A stretch of DNA of 64,000 nt from Leptolinea sp. UBA4782 (GCA_002403095.1 DHHC01000019.1:1-64000), one strand, 5' to 3'; positions 33,950 to 46,142 are shown, numbered from the stretch's first letter. The notes: a model not told the origin generated them from the letters alone. Translations and numbers: made by a program.

Positions 33950-34548
33950 GCCTGGCGGTAATACCCCCGCTTACAAATCAATGTATACACTTGCGGAAGC
34001 AAGTAATAGCGGTAAGGCATTCCGTCAGATATGCGCTGCCGGATTTGCTTGGAGCTGATCTCCAGCAGAGGCACATCGATAAAGCGCAGTTTGGGTGTCA
34101 ATCCCGGCAGCTGTTCTTCCAGCCAGGGCAGGTTTACTTCATCATCCGGCCGGCGCATCACCCCGAGGGCATGGCAGGCCTGGATGAATTCCAGCGGGCG
34201 GTCCCAGTTGGGTAAATCATGCAGTGAATCGCCCCCAATAAGGTAAACTAGTTCGTCATCCGGGTACTGACCATTCAAAATATGCATGGTGTCAGAAACG
34301 AAATGCGGACCCGGCCGGTCGATCTCCACCCGTGAAAGCTCAAAAAGCGGCTCGCTGCGCAAGGCGGCCTGCGATAGCGCCAGGCGCTGCCGGATCGGGC
34401 TGATCTCCTGCCCGCGCTTGTGGGGAGGGTCCGGCGTTAACACCCACAAAAGGCGGTCCAGCTTCAGTTGAGAATACGCCTCCATTGCCAGGATCATGTG
34501 CCCCAGGTGGGGAGGATCAAACGTGCCGCCAAAAACGCCTATGCGCAT
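33946..34548 (-). CDS. nadD: Nicotinate-nucleotide adenylyltransferase
   Basis: NadD converts nicotinate mononucleotide and ATP to deamido-NAD in NAD synthesis. The 200-residue protein has the N-terminal GGTFDPPHLGH nucleotidyltransferase motif, LYLIGGDSLHDLPNW in the middle (written VYLIGGDSLHDLPNW here) and the C-terminal EISSKQIRQRISDG (ISSTxIR motif). Length is normal. It lies 3 bp after obg, a common bacterial pairing, and overlaps the MFS gene. Confidence 0.95.
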   Translation of the reverse strand: MRIGVFGGTFDPPHLGHMILAMEAYSQLKLDRLLWVLTPDPPHKRGQEISPIRQRLALSQAALRSEPLFELSRVEIDRPGPHFVSDTMHILNGQYPDDELVYLIGGDSLHDLPNWDRPLEFIQACHALGVMRRPDDEVNLPWLEEQLPGLTPKLRFIDVPLLEISSKQIRQRISDGMPYRYYLLPQVYTLICKRGYYRQA

Positions 34549-34551
34549 ATT

Positions 34552-35808
34552 TCAGTCCTGCCATTCCAATTCATAATCACCGATCCAGACCGTGTCGCCC
34601 TGCTGCACGCCTGCATCGCGCAAAGCCTGGTCGATGCCAAGCATAACCAGCATATGGTGGAATCGCCGGAGGCTGTCTTCGTATTCCCAGTAGGTCATAC
34701 TGGCAGCACGCTCGATCGAGGCCCCTGACACCTTCCAGCCTTCAGGCACCTGGGTGATGGTAAAAGCACGTGGGTCTTCAGCTGCCCGGTAAACTGGCAT
34801 TTCTGTCACCTCGCGCGGGCTGGGTGCAGTCTGCAGTAGCTCAGCAACCTTCTTCACCACCTCTTCCAGGCCAGTTCTGGCCAGGGCAGAAATGGTCAGG
34901 AACTCGTACCCGCGTTTGCGGATGGCGCGTTCAATTTTCTTTGCCCGATCCTGCACTTCAGGCATATCCATCTTGTTCAATACAACCAGCTGGGGCTTTT
35001 CAGCCAGGGTTTCATCAAATAAAGCCATTTCGCTGTTGATTTGGGCAAAATCCAGCAACGGGTCTTCTGCCAGTCCATCTAACAGGTGAACCAGCACCCT
35101 GGTGCGCTGGATGTGCCGCAAGAATGCATCTCCAAGCCCGGCACCGGCATGTGCGCCCTCGATCAACCCGGGGATATCTGCCATCACAAAGCGGGTATCC
35201 CGGTCTAGTTCTACCACACCCAGGTTAGGCTCCAGGGTAGTAAATGGATAATCTGCAATTTTGGGGCTGGCGTTGGTCAAGGCTGCCAGCAGGCTCGACT
35301 TGCCTGCATTGGGCACCCCCACAATACCGACATCCGCAATCAACTTCAGTTCAAGGCGGATCAGCTTTTCTTCCGCCGGTTCGCCTTTTTCAGCGATTCG
35401 CGGCGCTTGCCGGCTGGCTGTGGCAAAGTGCTGGTTGCCTCGTCCTCCTCGCCCGCCCTTGCATACCACCAGCCGCTGCCCGGACGCAACCAGGTCGCCC
35501 AGCACGGCATCGGTATTCTGGTCATACACCACTGTTCCAGGCGGCACCAGGATTACCAGGTCCGAAGCAGATCTGCCGGTCATATTGCTGGGACCGCCAG
35601 CCTTGCCATCATTCGCAAAGTAGCGGGCTTTGTGCCGGAATTCTGCCAGCGTATTCTTGGTTGGCATCACCTCAAGGATGACATCGCCCCCCCTGCCGCC
35701 GTCTCCCCCATCCGGTCCGCCGCGGGTAACATATTTCTCACGGTGAAAATGGACCATGCCATCACCGCCTTTGCCTGAGCGAACCTGGATTACAACTTCA
35801 TCAATCAT
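34552..35808 (-). CDS. obg: GTPase Obg/CgtA
   Basis: Obg is a ribosome-associated GTPase needed for 50S maturation and stress responses. The 418-residue protein has the glycine-rich Obg fold (about 1-158, GGPDGGDGGRGGDVILE), the G domain with P-loop GVPNAGKSSLL, DIPGLIEGA and NKMD, and a C-terminal OCT domain (about 340-418). An AGGAA site precedes the ATG. A hairpin lies 25 bp upstream, between it and the cDPG-synthetase-like gene. Confidence 0.96.
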   Translation of the reverse strand: MIDEVVIQVRSGKGGDGMVHFHREKYVTRGGPDGGDGGRGGDVILEVMPTKNTLAEFRHKARYFANDGKAGGPSNMTGRSASDLVILVPPGTVVYDQNTDAVLGDLVASGQRLVVCKGGRGGRGNQHFATASRQAPRIAEKGEPAEEKLIRLELKLIADVGIVGVPNAGKSSLLAALTNASPKIADYPFTTLEPNLGVVELDRDTRFVMADIPGLIEGAHAGAGLGDAFLRHIQRTRVLVHLLDGLAEDPLLDFAQINSEMALFDETLAEKPQLVVLNKMDMPEVQDRAKKIERAIRKRGYEFLTISALARTGLEEVVKKVAELLQTAPSPREVTEMPVYRAAEDPRAFTITQVPEGWKVSGASIERAASMTYWEYEDSLRRFHHMLVMLGIDQALRDAGVQQGDTVWIGDYELEWQD

Positions 35809-35832
35809 TACAATTCCTGAAATATGTGCAAA

Positions 35833-35861
35833 GCCAGCAGAGCAGCTCGCGCCCTGCTGGC
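35833..35861 (-). terminator. Hairpin upstream of obg
   Basis: GCCAGCAG (35833-35840) pairs with CTGCTGGC (35854-35861) over a 13-nt loop. No clear T run follows on the minus strand, so this may be an mRNA structure rather than a terminator. Confidence 0.4.
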
Positions 35862-35879
35862 TGTTGTGTTACCTGAAAA

Positions 35880-37202
<1,323 letters not shown>

Positions 37203-37255
37203 TTTATTGCTCCTTTTTTGGTTTTATCAGGCATCTTTCGCCTGGTTATTTACTC

Positions 37256-39010
37256 TTACATTATATCCGGCGTTTCAATGCCGAGTATGCTCAACAGGTT
37301 ACGGATCGCCTGGCGCGAAGCCGCCACCAGCTGCAGGCGGAAACCTCGAACCTCAGGATCTGCCTGGAGTACCGGGCACTGGTTGTAAAAATCATTGAAA
37401 GCGCGTGCCAATTCATAAACATGGGTGCTCAATACCAGCGGCTTAATATCCCGGGCAGATTTTTGGATCTCTTGCGGCACCCGGCTGATCAAGTCAATCA
37501 GGGTGATTTCAACCGGCTGCAACTCTGATGGAACTTGCCACTTCGCAGGTATCTCCCCAGCTTTTCGTAAAATGCTGTTCGCCCGTACGGCAGCATACTG
37601 GATGTAAGGGGCAGCCTGGCCGTTGAAATCCAGGGCTGCATCCCAGTCAAAGGTAACCACCTTGCTGCTGTCGCGTGAAAGCATAGAATAGCGGATGGCG
37701 CCCAGTGCAACTGCATGGGCAACCGCCAGTTGTTGTTGTTGGCTGATCTCAGGGTTCTTGGTTTGTACGATCTCCAGCGCCCTGGATGTGGCTTCTGCCA
37801 CCAGATCTTCCAGCAGCACTACCGCGCCGTCGCGTGAAGCGATGGTTACGTTGCCCGGTAGGGTTACGATTTCATACGCCAGGTGGTAACACTGTTTCGC
37901 CCAGCTGTATCCCAGCAATTCAAGCGTCTTGAAAATCTGCTGTAAATACAACGACTGGCGTACATCCACAATGTAAATGGACTGGTCAAGCTGGTATTCT
38001 TCGAACTTCTGGATAGCCAGCGAAAGGTCTTTGGTTGCGTAAAGCGAGGTACCGTCTGAACGCAGAATAACCAGGACACGGTACTTGTCCTTTGTTCCGG
38101 AAAACTCATCCAGCGGGATATACACGGATCCTTCAGGGCGCTCATCGCATGCCAGCCCTTTTTTAATCAGGGTCCTGACGATCTCCTTGCCGGAATCTTC
38201 GACATCACTTTCAAAGTAGAACCGGTCGAAATGTACACCAAGCAGCTGGTAGATCTGTTCGAAAGCCTCCAGAGACCACTGGCGTGTCTTTTCCCACAGT
38301 GACACGATGTCAGGGTCGCGCCTGTCCCAGCGCGCGAAGAGGGCGCGCACTTCCGGTTCTACAGCCGGGTCTTCCTCATAATACCGGCTGGCTTGAACGT
38401 AGATCTCCCCGATCCAGCGCACCCGGTCTTCGGGCGGCTGCTCGCCATTGTGATATTTCAGGTAGCACCACAGCCATTTGATGACATGCAGGCCGATATC
38501 GCCAATGTAATTGGCGCGGATAACTTCATTCCCGGCCCATTCAAGGATGTTGCAAACAGCGCTGCCCAGTACCACATTGCGCAAATGACCGACATGAAAG
38601 GCTTTATGCGTATTGGGCTGGGAGTATTCCACCATAATCCGTTTACCGGTCAGCTGCCCCTTTCCAAAAAGCAAACCTTCCCTTTGCACGGTTTCGATCA
38701 CCTGGCGGGCAAAACTGGAGGGTGAAAAGGTCAGGTTCAGGTAACCGCGCACAGCCTCAACTTTGCTGATACCTTCAGGAGTACCGAGGTGTTCAGCCAC
38801 CTGCGTGGCAATCTGCTGGGCCCGTTCCCCCACAGGGATATGCGATCCCTGCCTGGCTTCCAGCGATGCAGCCTGGAAGAAAGAGGTGGCAATTCCCCAC
38901 TGCCCGGCAAACGGGATCCACTTCCAATCGATTGGTGCAGCCGGGATTTCCTGCTGGGAGAGAAAAGCGCTGATCTGCCGGGTTATTGTTTCTTGGAGCT
39001 GCTCAAACAT
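37256..39010 (-). CDS. argS: Arginyl-tRNA synthetase
   Basis: ArgRS charges tRNA-Arg. The 584-residue class I synthetase has the N-terminal Add-1 domain (about 1-110), the HIGH motif as HVGH in NTHKAFHVGHLRNVVLG, and a C-terminal DALR anticodon-binding domain (about 460-584, ending FNDFYNQCPVLQADPEVRGFRLQLVAASRQAIRNLLSILGIETPD). The ATG at 39010 lies only 17 bp beyond the rpsT terminator. No clear Shine-Dalgarno site is seen, so its promoter or read-through source is unclear. Confidence 0.96.
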   Translation of the reverse strand: MFEQLQETITRQISAFLSQQEIPAAPIDWKWIPFAGQWGIATSFFQAASLEARQGSHIPVGERAQQIATQVAEHLGTPEGISKVEAVRGYLNLTFSPSSFARQVIETVQREGLLFGKGQLTGKRIMVEYSQPNTHKAFHVGHLRNVVLGSAVCNILEWAGNEVIRANYIGDIGLHVIKWLWCYLKYHNGEQPPEDRVRWIGEIYVQASRYYEEDPAVEPEVRALFARWDRRDPDIVSLWEKTRQWSLEAFEQIYQLLGVHFDRFYFESDVEDSGKEIVRTLIKKGLACDERPEGSVYIPLDEFSGTKDKYRVLVILRSDGTSLYATKDLSLAIQKFEEYQLDQSIYIVDVRQSLYLQQIFKTLELLGYSWAKQCYHLAYEIVTLPGNVTIASRDGAVVLLEDLVAEATSRALEIVQTKNPEISQQQQLAVAHAVALGAIRYSMLSRDSSKVVTFDWDAALDFNGQAAPYIQYAAVRANSILRKAGEIPAKWQVPSELQPVEITLIDLISRVPQEIQKSARDIKPLVLSTHVYELARAFNDFYNQCPVLQADPEVRGFRLQLVAASRQAIRNLLSILGIETPDIM

Positions 39011-39026
39011 GTCTTTGCCTATTCAC

Positions 39027-39052
39027 AAAAAAGCGGGAGGATGAACTCCCGC
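39027..39052 (-). terminator. Intrinsic terminator of rpsT
   Basis: GCGGGAG (39033-39039) and CTCCCGC (39046-39052) form a stem with a 6-nt loop. On the minus strand it is followed by six T (39032-39027). Confidence 0.85.
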
Positions 39053-39120
39053 TGCTGGTGTAAACATTATTGGCCCGAAATCCGGGTAACGTGAGTGGCT
39101 GAAGGCCACATGAGCTGTGA

Positions 39121-39384
39121 CTATTGCAAGCTTGATAACTGTTTCATCAAGCGGCTTTTGCGGCGGGCAGCATTGTTTTTATGGATAATGCCTTTTGCTG
39201 CAGCAATATCGAGCGCCTGGACTGCCTGTTTAACAGTTTGTTCAGCCTGTTCTTTTTCCTCTGCCAGCATGAGCACACGGGCACGCTGGACAAAGGTTCG
39301 GGCACGGCCGCGGTAAACACGGTTGCGCAGGCGGCGTTTTTCATTTTGCTTGTTTCGCTTTATTGCAGACTTAATATTAGCCAA
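39121..39384 (-). CDS. rpsT: 30S ribosomal protein S20
   Basis: This 87-residue basic protein is of the S20 family: ANIKSAIKRNKQNEKRRLRNR at the start and AAAKGIIHKNNAARRKSRLMKQL near the end. S20 binds 16S rRNA early in 30S assembly. The start codon is TTG at 39384, preceded by GGAGGAA. A UUG start is also used by E. coli rpsT, where it is part of autogenous control, so the parallel may be functional. A terminator follows before argS. Confidence 0.96.
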   Translation of the reverse strand: MANIKSAIKRNKQNEKRRLRNRVYRGRARTFVQRARVLMLAEEKEQAEQTVKQAVQALDIAAAKGIIHKNNAARRKSRLMKQLSSLQ

Positions 39385-39531
39385 CTTCGTTCCTCCAAAA
39401 CTTTATAACCTGAACACGAAGAGTAATTTTACTGTATGAAGGGTATTTTGTCCAGATACGCACTACTCTTGCGTATTCATTAATCTCATTTTTCCTGTAC
39501 ACTTAAGCCAAACCAACTGCAGGAGTATATC

Positions 39532-41337
39532 ATGGAATATCTTTGGATAGTAATCACACTGGTTGTCGCAGTGCTTGCCTGGTGGCTGGTCAGCCTGATT
39601 TGGGGTAAGCCCTGGACGGTAAAGGGTATGTTCTTCCGCAGCTTCGCCAGGCTGCTTTTGCGCAGCCCAGAGCTGTTGACCATTATCGGCATCCTCGAAA
39701 AGTTCGGTATCCACCGCCACAACGCCAAATTTACTGATGCCTCAGAGGCTTTTGAAGATAAGTTTTACCAGTTCTTTCGCAAGGAACAAAAAACCTTGCG
39801 CAGTTATGACCGCACCAGGATGGATCCTGCTGTACGGCTTTCAGCCGATATCATGCAGGTCTTCCTGGATGATTCAGTAGAAGGTGAGCAGTTCAGGCAC
39901 CACGATTACCCGCTAAACCAAATGTTCGGCATCCAGTCGGAAATGCCCAACTTCATGATGACCCTCCACCCGGTGGTGAGTAAAAGGGAAGCGGTGAATT
40001 ATGTCACCCGCCTGGGATTATTTGGAAAGAAATTCGACCAGGTGTTGGAAGGACTCCATGTCCGCGAAGCGAAGGGCTGCCTGCCGCCCCATTTTGTGAT
40101 CTTGCGGGTTTTGGATGAAATGAAGAATTTCATCAGCACGCCCCCCAGGGAGAACCCACTATATACCGTCTTTGCTGAGAAACTATCCGGGTTGGAAAAG
40201 CTCAGCCAGGCAGACAGGACACAATTGCTCAATGATGCGGCTGCCCAGATCGATACGGTTGTTTACCCGGCTTACCACAAGCTGATTGATTACTTCAGCG
40301 CACTGGAACAGAAGACCACCTCAGATGCAGGGGTTTGGAATCTACCGGACGGTGATGCTTATTATGCCAACCGTTTGCGCACCAACACCACCACCGATTA
40401 CACACCCGAGCAGGTTCACCAAATCGGGTTGCAGGAAGTGGACCGCCTTGAAGGCAAAATGCGCAGCATTTTTACTGAACTCGGTTACGGGATGATAGAA
40501 AACCCAACCCGCAAACTGAACGAACTTGGTAAAGACGAGCAGTTCCTGTACCAGAACACGGATGACGGACGCCGGGCTGCCCTGGTCGAATACCAGCGCC
40601 TCCTGGATGAGGTAGACAGCAAGCTTGACCATTATTTCAATTTACGCCCAAAAGCTGGGATCAAAGTGGAGCGTATCCCTGAGTTTAAAGAGATGACCTC
40701 TCCTGGAGCATACTACATGATGCCTTCTATGGACGGCAAGCGACCCGGCACATTCTACGCCAACCTGCGCAATATGAAAGAGACCCAGAAATTCGGCATG
40801 AAAACGCTGGCCTACCATGAAGGTATCCCCGGTCACCACTTCCAGATCGCCATCAAGATGGAACTTAAGAAAATACCCTACTTCCGCCGGGTATTACCAT
40901 TTACAGCATATGAAGAAGGTTGGGCTATGTATGCCGAGCAGCTGTGCCGTGAGATCGGTATGTACAAGGATGATCCATACGGTGAGCTGGGCAGCCTGGA
41001 TTCAGAACTTTTCCGGGCGGTACGCCTTGTGGTTGATACGGGCATCCATTACAAGCGCTGGACTCGCGAACAGGCTATTGCATACATGCAAGCCCACTCC
41101 GCCCAGGAACTTGAAAGCGTGGTAAGCGAGATCGAGCGCTACTTCGTCATGCCCGGGCAGGCTTGCGCCTACAAGATCGGGATGATCAAAATTGTCGCAT
41201 TGCGCGAAAAAGCCAGGGCTGCGCTGGGAGAGAAGTTCGACCTGCGTACCTTCCACGATGCAGTCTTGAAAAACGGCAGCCTGCCGCTGTATATCCTGGA
41301 ACAGGTAATAGACGAATACATCGCCAAACAAAAATAG
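39532..41337 (+). CDS. DUF885 family protein (putative metallo-carboxypeptidase)
   Basis: This 601-residue protein has one N-terminal membrane segment (about 2-22, YLWIVITLVVAVLAWWLVSLIW) and a long helical domain. The DUF885 signature AYHEGIPGHHFQIA is followed by YEEGWAMYAEQLCREIG, which together provide the His/Glu ligands of a gluzincin-like metal site. The family is thought to contain dipeptidases and carboxypeptidases; no substrate is known here. AGGAG precedes the ATG. It is alone on the plus strand, divergent from rpsT and convergent with the esterase. Confidence 0.85.
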   Translation: MEYLWIVITLVVAVLAWWLVSLIWGKPWTVKGMFFRSFARLLLRSPELLTIIGILEKFGIHRHNAKFTDASEAFEDKFYQFFRKEQKTLRSYDRTRMDPAVRLSADIMQVFLDDSVEGEQFRHHDYPLNQMFGIQSEMPNFMMTLHPVVSKREAVNYVTRLGLFGKKFDQVLEGLHVREAKGCLPPHFVILRVLDEMKNFISTPPRENPLYTVFAEKLSGLEKLSQADRTQLLNDAAAQIDTVVYPAYHKLIDYFSALEQKTTSDAGVWNLPDGDAYYANRLRTNTTTDYTPEQVHQIGLQEVDRLEGKMRSIFTELGYGMIENPTRKLNELGKDEQFLYQNTDDGRRAALVEYQRLLDEVDSKLDHYFNLRPKAGIKVERIPEFKEMTSPGAYYMMPSMDGKRPGTFYANLRNMKETQKFGMKTLAYHEGIPGHHFQIAIKMELKKIPYFRRVLPFTAYEEGWAMYAEQLCREIGMYKDDPYGELGSLDSELFRAVRLVVDTGIHYKRWTREQAIAYMQAHSAQELESVVSEIERYFVMPGQACAYKIGMIKIVALREKARAALGEKFDLRTFHDAVLKNGSLPLYILEQVIDEYIAKQK

Positions 41338-41343
41338 CTGCAA

Positions 41344-42333
41344 TCAGGAGATTGACTCGGTCAGGGCATCCATTGTATCGAAAAGGTTTTCCGCTGCTGG
41401 TTGGTGGAAAGCCTTTTTTATTGCCTGTGTCCGTAATGCCAGGCTTTCTTCCACAATTTCATTAATCTTGATGATGTCATACCCGTGCACAGTGCGTTTT
41501 GTCTCATGCAGGGTCACCTCCACTCCTTCAGCTGCCATCCGCCTGGCATACTCAATACCTTCATCATGCAAAGGATCAAACTCTGCTGTTTCTACATATG
41601 CGGGCGGCAAGCCGGCCAGCGAGAGGGCATGCATGGGAGATGCATAAGGGGAAACAGGCCCTTCCCATCCCTTCAAGTAGAACTCCCACATTTTCCGGTT
41701 CGCCAGTGAGTTCCAGACGGGTGTATCCGTATACAGGTTGGCAGATTCAGTCGTCATGCTGTAATCTGTTACCGGGTAAAGCAGCATCTGCAGGCAGATT
41801 TCCGGCCCTTTCTTATCGCGCGCCATCTGGGCAACAGCCGCCGCCAGGCCTCCACCGGCGCTGTCACCTGCGATTGCTATACGTTTGCGATCAATCCCAA
41901 TCCGAGATGCATACCGGGTAACCCACAGGAGTGTAGAGAAACAATCCTCAACCCCGGCAGGGAAGGGATGATCTGGCGCCAGGCGGTAATCCGGCATGAC
42001 CAGCACAAAAGGTACTTCTTCGGCGATACGCAGGAACAACCGCTCCTGCAGCGGGTTACTGCCCAGCACAAACCCTCCCCCGTGGTAATACACCAGGCAG
42101 GCTGCCGGTCGATCAATGTTCTCCGGCCAGACAATTTCAACCGGAAAACGAGTACCATCGAGGCTCTTCAACCTTGTCCTGCGGGTCAAGTAGCCGTCCG
42201 GTCGCGGAATCAAACGGTTGGCAATGGCAACCAGGCTGGCTGCCAGGCGTACAGTAGCCGGTGTGGAATATGGGGTTACTTTTAAAGCAAAATCAGGGTG
42301 GATGTCATATTTATCAATTCGGGCTGGCAGCAT
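41344..42333 (-). CDS. Alpha/beta hydrolase, acetyl-esterase (HSL) family
   Basis: This 329-residue esterase/lipase is of the hormone-sensitive-lipase group. It has the oxyanion motif YYHGGGFVLGS, the nucleophile in GDSAGGGLAAAVAQMARD, the Asp in TAEFDPLHDEG and the catalytic His in VHGYDI. It hydrolyses short-chain esters in the cytoplasm; no signal peptide is seen. A TATAAT on the minus strand (42355-42360) lies 22 bp upstream of the ATG and just beyond the pgk terminator. Confidence 0.9.
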   Translation of the reverse strand: MLPARIDKYDIHPDFALKVTPYSTPATVRLAASLVAIANRLIPRPDGYLTRRTRLKSLDGTRFPVEIVWPENIDRPAACLVYYHGGGFVLGSNPLQERLFLRIAEEVPFVLVMPDYRLAPDHPFPAGVEDCFSTLLWVTRYASRIGIDRKRIAIAGDSAGGGLAAAVAQMARDKKGPEICLQMLLYPVTDYSMTTESANLYTDTPVWNSLANRKMWEFYLKGWEGPVSPYASPMHALSLAGLPPAYVETAEFDPLHDEGIEYARRMAAEGVEVTLHETKRTVHGYDIIKINEIVEESLALRTQAIKKAFHQPAAENLFDTMDALTESIS

Positions 42334-42362
42334 TGTTAATCCCTTCTACCTGTAATTATAAT

Positions 42363-42392
42363 AAAAAACCCGGCTTCCATCTGGAAGCCGGG
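42363..42392 (-). terminator. Intrinsic terminator of pgk
   Basis: CCCGGCTTCC (42369-42378) and GGAAGCCGGG (42383-42392) form a 10-bp stem with a 4-nt loop. On the minus strand six T follow (42368-42363). Confidence 0.9.
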
Positions 42393-42410
42393 TCAATTCT
42401 ATGTCCTGAT

Positions 42411-43586
42411 TTACTTATCCTGCAAGGCAGCCACACCGGGTAGCACAAGCCCTTCCAGCATTTCCAGCGATGCACCACCGCCTGTGGAAATGTGGGTGAT
42501 CTTGTCCGTCAAACCAGATTTCTGGATGGCAGAGACTGAATCGCCGCCCCCAATCACGCTGACAGCTTTACTTTCCGCCACCGCTTTAGCCACACCAAAA
42601 GTGCCTTTGGCGAAGTTGGGGAATTCAAACACACCCATTGGGCCGTTCCAAACCACGGTGCCGGCTGAAGCAATCACTTTGCCGAAGCTTTCAACCGTTT
42701 CTGGTCCGACATCCAGGATGCGCCAGCCATCGGGAATAGGACCCATAGGCATCACCCGGAAAGCAGCACCTTCTTCATACTTATCCGCGATGACCACATC
42801 CACCGGCAGACGTAATTTTGTACCGCCGATTGCCAGCAGCTCGCGGGCAGTTTCCAGGGCTTCATCTTCCACCAGGCTGTCGGCAACCGGGTAACCCTGG
42901 GCCTTGAAGAAAGTGTTGGCCATACCGCCGCCGATCAGGATATTATCGGCTTTGGTCAGCAGGTTCTTAATGACACCAATCTTGTCACTGATCTTGGCGC
43001 CGCCCAGAATGGCAACGAACGGGCGCTTGGGATCATCAATCGCCTGTCCCAGGTACTGGATCTCTTTTTCCATCAGGAAACCAGAGACACCGGGCAGGTA
43101 TTTCGTCACACCTTCCGTGGATGCATGGGCGCGGTGGGCTGAACCAAAAGCATCATTCACATACAGCTCAGCCAGTGAAGCCAGCTGGCGTGAGAATTCG
43201 GGATCGTTGGCCTCTTCTTCATTGTGGTAGCGGGTGTTTTCGAGCACCAGCACATCACCCGGCTTGAGGGCTTTTGCAGCTTCTTCTGCCGCCGGTCCAA
43301 CACAATCTGCCGCGAAGGCGACCTGCTGGCCCATCAGGCTGCCGAGGTACTCCGCCACAGGTTTCATTGAATATTTGGGGTCGGCAGTACCTTTTGGACG
43401 GCCGAGGTGAGAACAAAGGATAACTGCAGCGCCGTGGTCGAGCAAGTAATGGATGGTGGGCAGTGCACCGCGAATGCGGGTATCATCACCGACAACACCG
43501 TCTTTTAAAGGCACGTTGAAATCCACCCGCACCAGTACGCGCTTTCCCTTTACGTCAACATCTGTAATAGTTTTCTTGCTGAACAT
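42411..43586 (-). CDS. pgk: Phosphoglycerate kinase
   Basis: Pgk interconverts 1,3-bisphosphoglycerate and 3-phosphoglycerate with ADP/ATP in glycolysis and gluconeogenesis. The 391-residue protein has the N-terminal [20 protein letters not shown] and the C-terminal nucleotide motif GGGDSVSAI with [17 protein letters not shown] chose ATG 43586, 5 nt after AGGAGG; an in-frame GTG at 43592 lies inside that gap. It is downstream of gap on the same strand, separated by an 82-bp gap that holds a long inverted repeat. Confidence 0.97.
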   Translation of the reverse strand: MFSKKTITDVDVKGKRVLVRVDFNVPLKDGVVGDDTRIRGALPTIHYLLDHGAAVILCSHLGRPKGTADPKYSMKPVAEYLGSLMGQQVAFAADCVGPAAEEAAKALKPGDVLVLENTRYHNEEEANDPEFSRQLASLAELYVNDAFGSAHRAHASTEGVTKYLPGVSGFLMEKEIQYLGQAIDDPKRPFVAILGGAKISDKIGVIKNLLTKADNILIGGGMANTFFKAQGYPVADSLVEDEALETARELLAIGGTKLRLPVDVVIADKYEEGAAFRVMPMGPIPDGWRILDVGPETVESFGKVIASAGTVVWNGPMGVFEFPNFAKGTFGVAKAVAESKAVSVIGGGDSVSAIQKSGLTDKITHISTGGGASLEMLEGLVLPGVAALQDK

Positions 43587-43609
43587 ACACACCTCCTGAA
43601 GGATAAAGA

Positions 43610-43656
43610 ATAATGCGTAATCCGCTGCTTCAGGAGCAAACCAGATTACGCATTAT
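43610..43656 (-). promoter_or_regulatory. Long inverted repeat between gap and pgk
   Basis: The 13-nt arms (43610-43622 and 43644-43656) are perfectly complementary around a 21-nt loop that contains a smaller GCT/AGC hairpin. On the minus strand it lies 24 bp before the pgk start. It may act as a processing, stability or attenuation element; the tract after it (TTCTTTATCC) is a weak terminator tail. Confidence 0.55.
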
Positions 43657-43674
43657 GTTAAGTTGCAATAAAGA

Positions 43675-44745
<1,071 letters not shown>

Positions 44746-44793
44746 TCAGTTTGGATAAAATTTTACCATGCTAGCGCAAGTAATATTAAAACA

Positions 44794-46134
44794 TTAATCA
44801 ATTTCTTTCCCAGCCAGCGGGCCAGTGCGTTCATTGAAAAGGTCCATCACCACCTGAGCCAGCCGCGAGGGGTCATGCCGCCAGGTATTGCTCTTGTCTA
44901 CCAGGGGTGTGCAATAGACCGGGTATTGTTTATGAAAATTGTCCCCAGGCTTCACCCAATCGCTCTGGCTGGGCAGGTGCCCGTCGAACTGGTTGTTGCA
45001 AATAACCAGGTCAAACAACCGGCCACCGACATGTTTTTCAATCGCCTTGATGTGGTCATCACAGCTAAATCCATCAGTCTCACCCGGCTGGGTAGCAACA
45101 TTGCAGATGTAGAACTTTAATGCCTGGCTGGCACGCATGGCTTCAACAATGTCTGGAACCAGAAGATTGGGAAGGATGCTGGTATACAAGCTTCCCGGAC
45201 CAACCAGAATCAGGTCGGCGTTCAGGATAGCCTGTAGCGCCGGCGGAAATGCCTGGATGTTGGCTGGCTCCAGCCAGACCTTTTGGATTTTACCACCCAG
45301 CTGGGGGATGGTGCTTTCGCCGTTGACACGGACCGGTTGTGTGCCGTTTTCACCGCTCACCTCAGCAGAGAGGCGTACATCCCGCAAGGTAGAAGGCAGC
45401 ACTCTGCCCTGTACAGCCAGAACCCGGCCCGATTCTGCAATGGCTTCCTCAAAACTGCCGGTGATATCCGCCATGGCAGTGATCAACAGGTTGCCAAGGG
45501 TATGGCCGTTCAACCCGCTTGAGTTTGCAAAACGGTACTGGAATATCTGGGATAACAGCTCTTCATCTGTAGACAGGGCTGAAAGGCAATTCCTTATATC
45601 TCCAGGCGGTAAAACCCCAAGACGGCTGCGCAGTTCGCCGGAAGAACCGCCGTCATCAGCTACGGTGACAATCGCAGTCAGGTTGGCTGTGTGAGATTTA
45701 ATTCCGCGCAACAGTGATGACAGGCCTGTCCCTCCCCCGATGGCGACAATGCGCGGTCCGCGCTCGCGGCGGCGGTGCATGGCAATGGTTTCGAGGATGG
45801 TTTTCCCGGGTTTCATGAACGGCCGAAGCAAGGAACGGTTTAGTCCCCATAATCCAAGCAGGACCAGCAGAAGGCCCAACCCTCCGAAAATGACAGCCCT
45901 TAAAGTCCGGTCGAGAAACCGCAAAGAGAGGAACGAAAGAATAGGCAGCCACCAGGTTTCAGGGGCTGTCCGGTAGACATCGAGCACCAGCACGGCAAAA
46001 CCGATCCCCAGCAGGGTGGTTCCCATCAGGATGACCACCAGCCAGCGTTTAACCCCCAAACCGGGGGTTAACCAGCGGCTTTCCTGGCGGATAAAATTTG
46101 CAACAGACTGGAAAAGGTTCTTTTTCAAATGCAT
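44794..46134 (-). CDS. YvcK/CofD-family protein with N-terminal membrane anchor
   Basis: YvcK proteins bind UDP-sugars and link cell-wall synthesis to carbon source (gluconeogenesis factor). The C-terminal 320 residues match the family: RIVAIGGGTGLSSLLRGIK, TVADDGGSSGELRSRLGVLPPGDIRNCLSAL, LNGHTLGNLLITA, LVGPGSLYTSILPNLLVPDI, and NQFDGHLP. An extra 115 N-terminal residues carry two or three membrane segments (about 28-52, 65-80 and 82-105), which most YvcK proteins lack. The gene lies upstream of gap and pgk on the same strand. TTGACG-N17-TATTAT ends 8 nt before the ATG with no ribosome site, so the mRNA is probably leaderless. Confidence 0.9.
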   Translation of the reverse strand: MHLKKNLFQSVANFIRQESRWLTPGLGVKRWLVVILMGTTLLGIGFAVLVLDVYRTAPETWWLPILSFLSLRFLDRTLRAVIFGGLGLLLVLLGLWGLNRSLLRPFMKPGKTILETIAMHRRRERGPRIVAIGGGTGLSSLLRGIKSHTANLTAIVTVADDGGSSGELRSRLGVLPPGDIRNCLSALSTDEELLSQIFQYRFANSSGLNGHTLGNLLITAMADITGSFEEAIAESGRVLAVQGRVLPSTLRDVRLSAEVSGENGTQPVRVNGESTIPQLGGKIQKVWLEPANIQAFPPALQAILNADLILVGPGSLYTSILPNLLVPDIVEAMRASQALKFYICNVATQPGETDGFSCDDHIKAIEKHVGGRLFDLVICNNQFDGHLPSQSDWVKPGDNFHKQYPVYCTPLVDKSNTWRHDPSRLAQVVMDLFNERTGPLAGKEID

Positions 46135-46142
46135 ATTGCTGA

